Assembly: GCA_004123355.1 (NCBI GenBank)
Contig: SCHM01000003.1
Location: 5,599,058-5,663,057, forward strand
Source: Amphirosellinia nigrospora
Taxonomy: Eukaryota > Ascomycota > Sordariomycetes > Xylariales > Xylariaceae
DNA: 64,000 nt
Direction: 5' to 3'
Every line of letters begins with the position of its first letter. The stretch's first letter is position 1. The notes beneath the pieces are model-generated. The model worked only from the letters and a program-made list of their open reading frames with translations, was not told the DNA's origin and made no database searches. Positions 62,901-64,000 of the stretch are shown piece by piece. The position numbers were made by a program, and so were the translations under genes.

Positions 62901-64000
62901 AATGAATTTGGGGTAATTTTCTCAGTTTTCCCCGTCTACTAAGCCAGGCCGTCTCGAGGGCCTTTGGCATTTTCAAGAGAGAGATCCTACGCTATAATAG
63001 GGGAAATTATCAAAGTAGGCGTCTTCTATCTTCAGCATCACCGTTCTCAGCTCCATCCTAAGAACCCGCATGAATATACTTACCCCTCCATACCCCCTCC
63101 CCTCTGGGTGGTGGCGCGTGACAAGATGTGCTACTGCAAGTAATATGGCGCAATGGTGGTGTGGCAGATTTACTTTACAGTGGTCACAAATTCAGCCTTT
63201 AGTCAGTTCAGTGCTAGTTAATGTCTCAGCTCATAGGCAAACAGCCATACATGTGTACGTACGTATAGGGAGTAGTTCTTGAAAAAACCGATCTTTTAAA
63301 AGCCCATATACCCTAGAATGCTGGGCGCCGACAGCTTGGGGTCTCGACTGGTCGACGCAAACGCCTCAACTGAATCATCGGGCCACACCTATACTTATCT
63401 AGTCGATAGATAGATCTGGACAGGGTATGTATATGGGGGAAACTTCCCATCCCAGCGCTAGGGTATCCAAGGCACACATGGTGTAGAGTAGCGGTGGCGT
63501 GCACATGAAGGGTTAATGGAGATCCGGAGTCGAGAAAGGCTTCCATATCATGTCGTGCAAAATCGAGCCGTTCCGGATTGATAGGTGGCACATGGGCAAT
63601 CCATCTAGGCGATGGTAACGTATCACACGACAGGGAGATGCGCAGAAGCTGAGCTAGGCGGGCGCTTCGTTTAGTTGTTCAAATCTGAGTCTAGGGTAAC
63701 GAATGAGATCAAACAAAGTATCTCAGTACCAGGAAACAACCTTGTCCTCATAATCGAAGCTTGGGGGTGGACGGGTCGTAGTCACTCGCTTCGAGAGTCT
63801 AGACGAAGTCCACTACATGCGCCGTCACCGCTCAGATGTCGTTGGGCATGCTCGAGACACGAACGCAGTGGGTAGGAGACGGCTTCTTGTTATCGTCATA
63901 ATTGCGTCAGTTGCATAGTATACAGCGTGGCGGCGCATCGTGCTGTTGGGCGGAACGTGCAGTGCTATACCATAGAAGCCATCGTCGTCCCGAATACGGT
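56929..64000. other. Gene-poor region to the end of the window
   Basis: Seven kilobases with no frame carrying a recognisable domain. The longest candidates (59152-59481, 109 codons; 60725-61057, 110 codons) have no motif. The stretch 59100-59480 is richer in GC than its surroundings and reads protein-like in two frames, but neither can be assigned. An ACCTAGGTA site lies at 61893-61901. I see no tRNA that folds, no telomere repeat, and no transposon with clear ends. Confidence 0.45.

Overview
The window is nuclear DNA of a filamentous ascomycete (Pezizomycotina, most likely Sordariomycetes). The signs are short spliceosomal introns (about 50-80 nt, GTAAGT...YAG), a fungal SREBP, an Ndt80-type regulator, a LaeA-like methyltransferase, a fungal neutral ceramidase and a KHA1-type antiporter. 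Genus cannot be assigned from the sequence alone.

Layout. 1-2424 (+): 3' part of a Leu-Trp-repeat protein. 2767-5275 (-) and 6138-9028 (+): a divergent pair, GH31 alpha-xylosidase/alpha-glucosidase and secreted GH3 beta-glucosidase. 10040-12717 (+): neutral ceramidase. 13209-13476 (-): a small one-helix membrane protein. 14184-31994: an N-acetylglucosamine (GlcNAc) utilisation cluster made of GlcN-6-P deaminase (-), a divergent hexokinase/GlcNAc kinase (+), an Ndt80-like regulator (-), a GH3-GNAT fusion (-) and GlcNAc-6-P deacetylase (+). 32447-35545 (-): Srs2/UvrD-type helicase. 37310-38921 (+): single-pass membrane protein. 41561-44619 (+): SREBP. 46090-46789 (-): secreted protein with a duplicated cysteine domain. 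49060-50387 (-): LaeA-like methyltransferase. 54013-56928 (+): K+/H+ antiporter. 56929-64000: no gene I can support.

How the cluster works. The kinase makes GlcNAc-6-P, the deacetylase makes GlcN-6-P, and the deaminase makes fructose-6-P plus ammonia. The GH3-GNAT protein and the Ndt80-like factor complete the set described in Trichoderma reesei (nag3, ron1, hxk3, dac1, dam1). The GlcNAc transporter (ngt1) of that cluster is not visible here.

Sequence quality. Many conserved genes are interrupted by single-base shifts, and most of those I traced are one base short in a homopolymer run. The deaminase and the antiporter are intact. This looks like uncorrected indel error rather than wholesale gene death, so several CDS coordinates below span frame changes.
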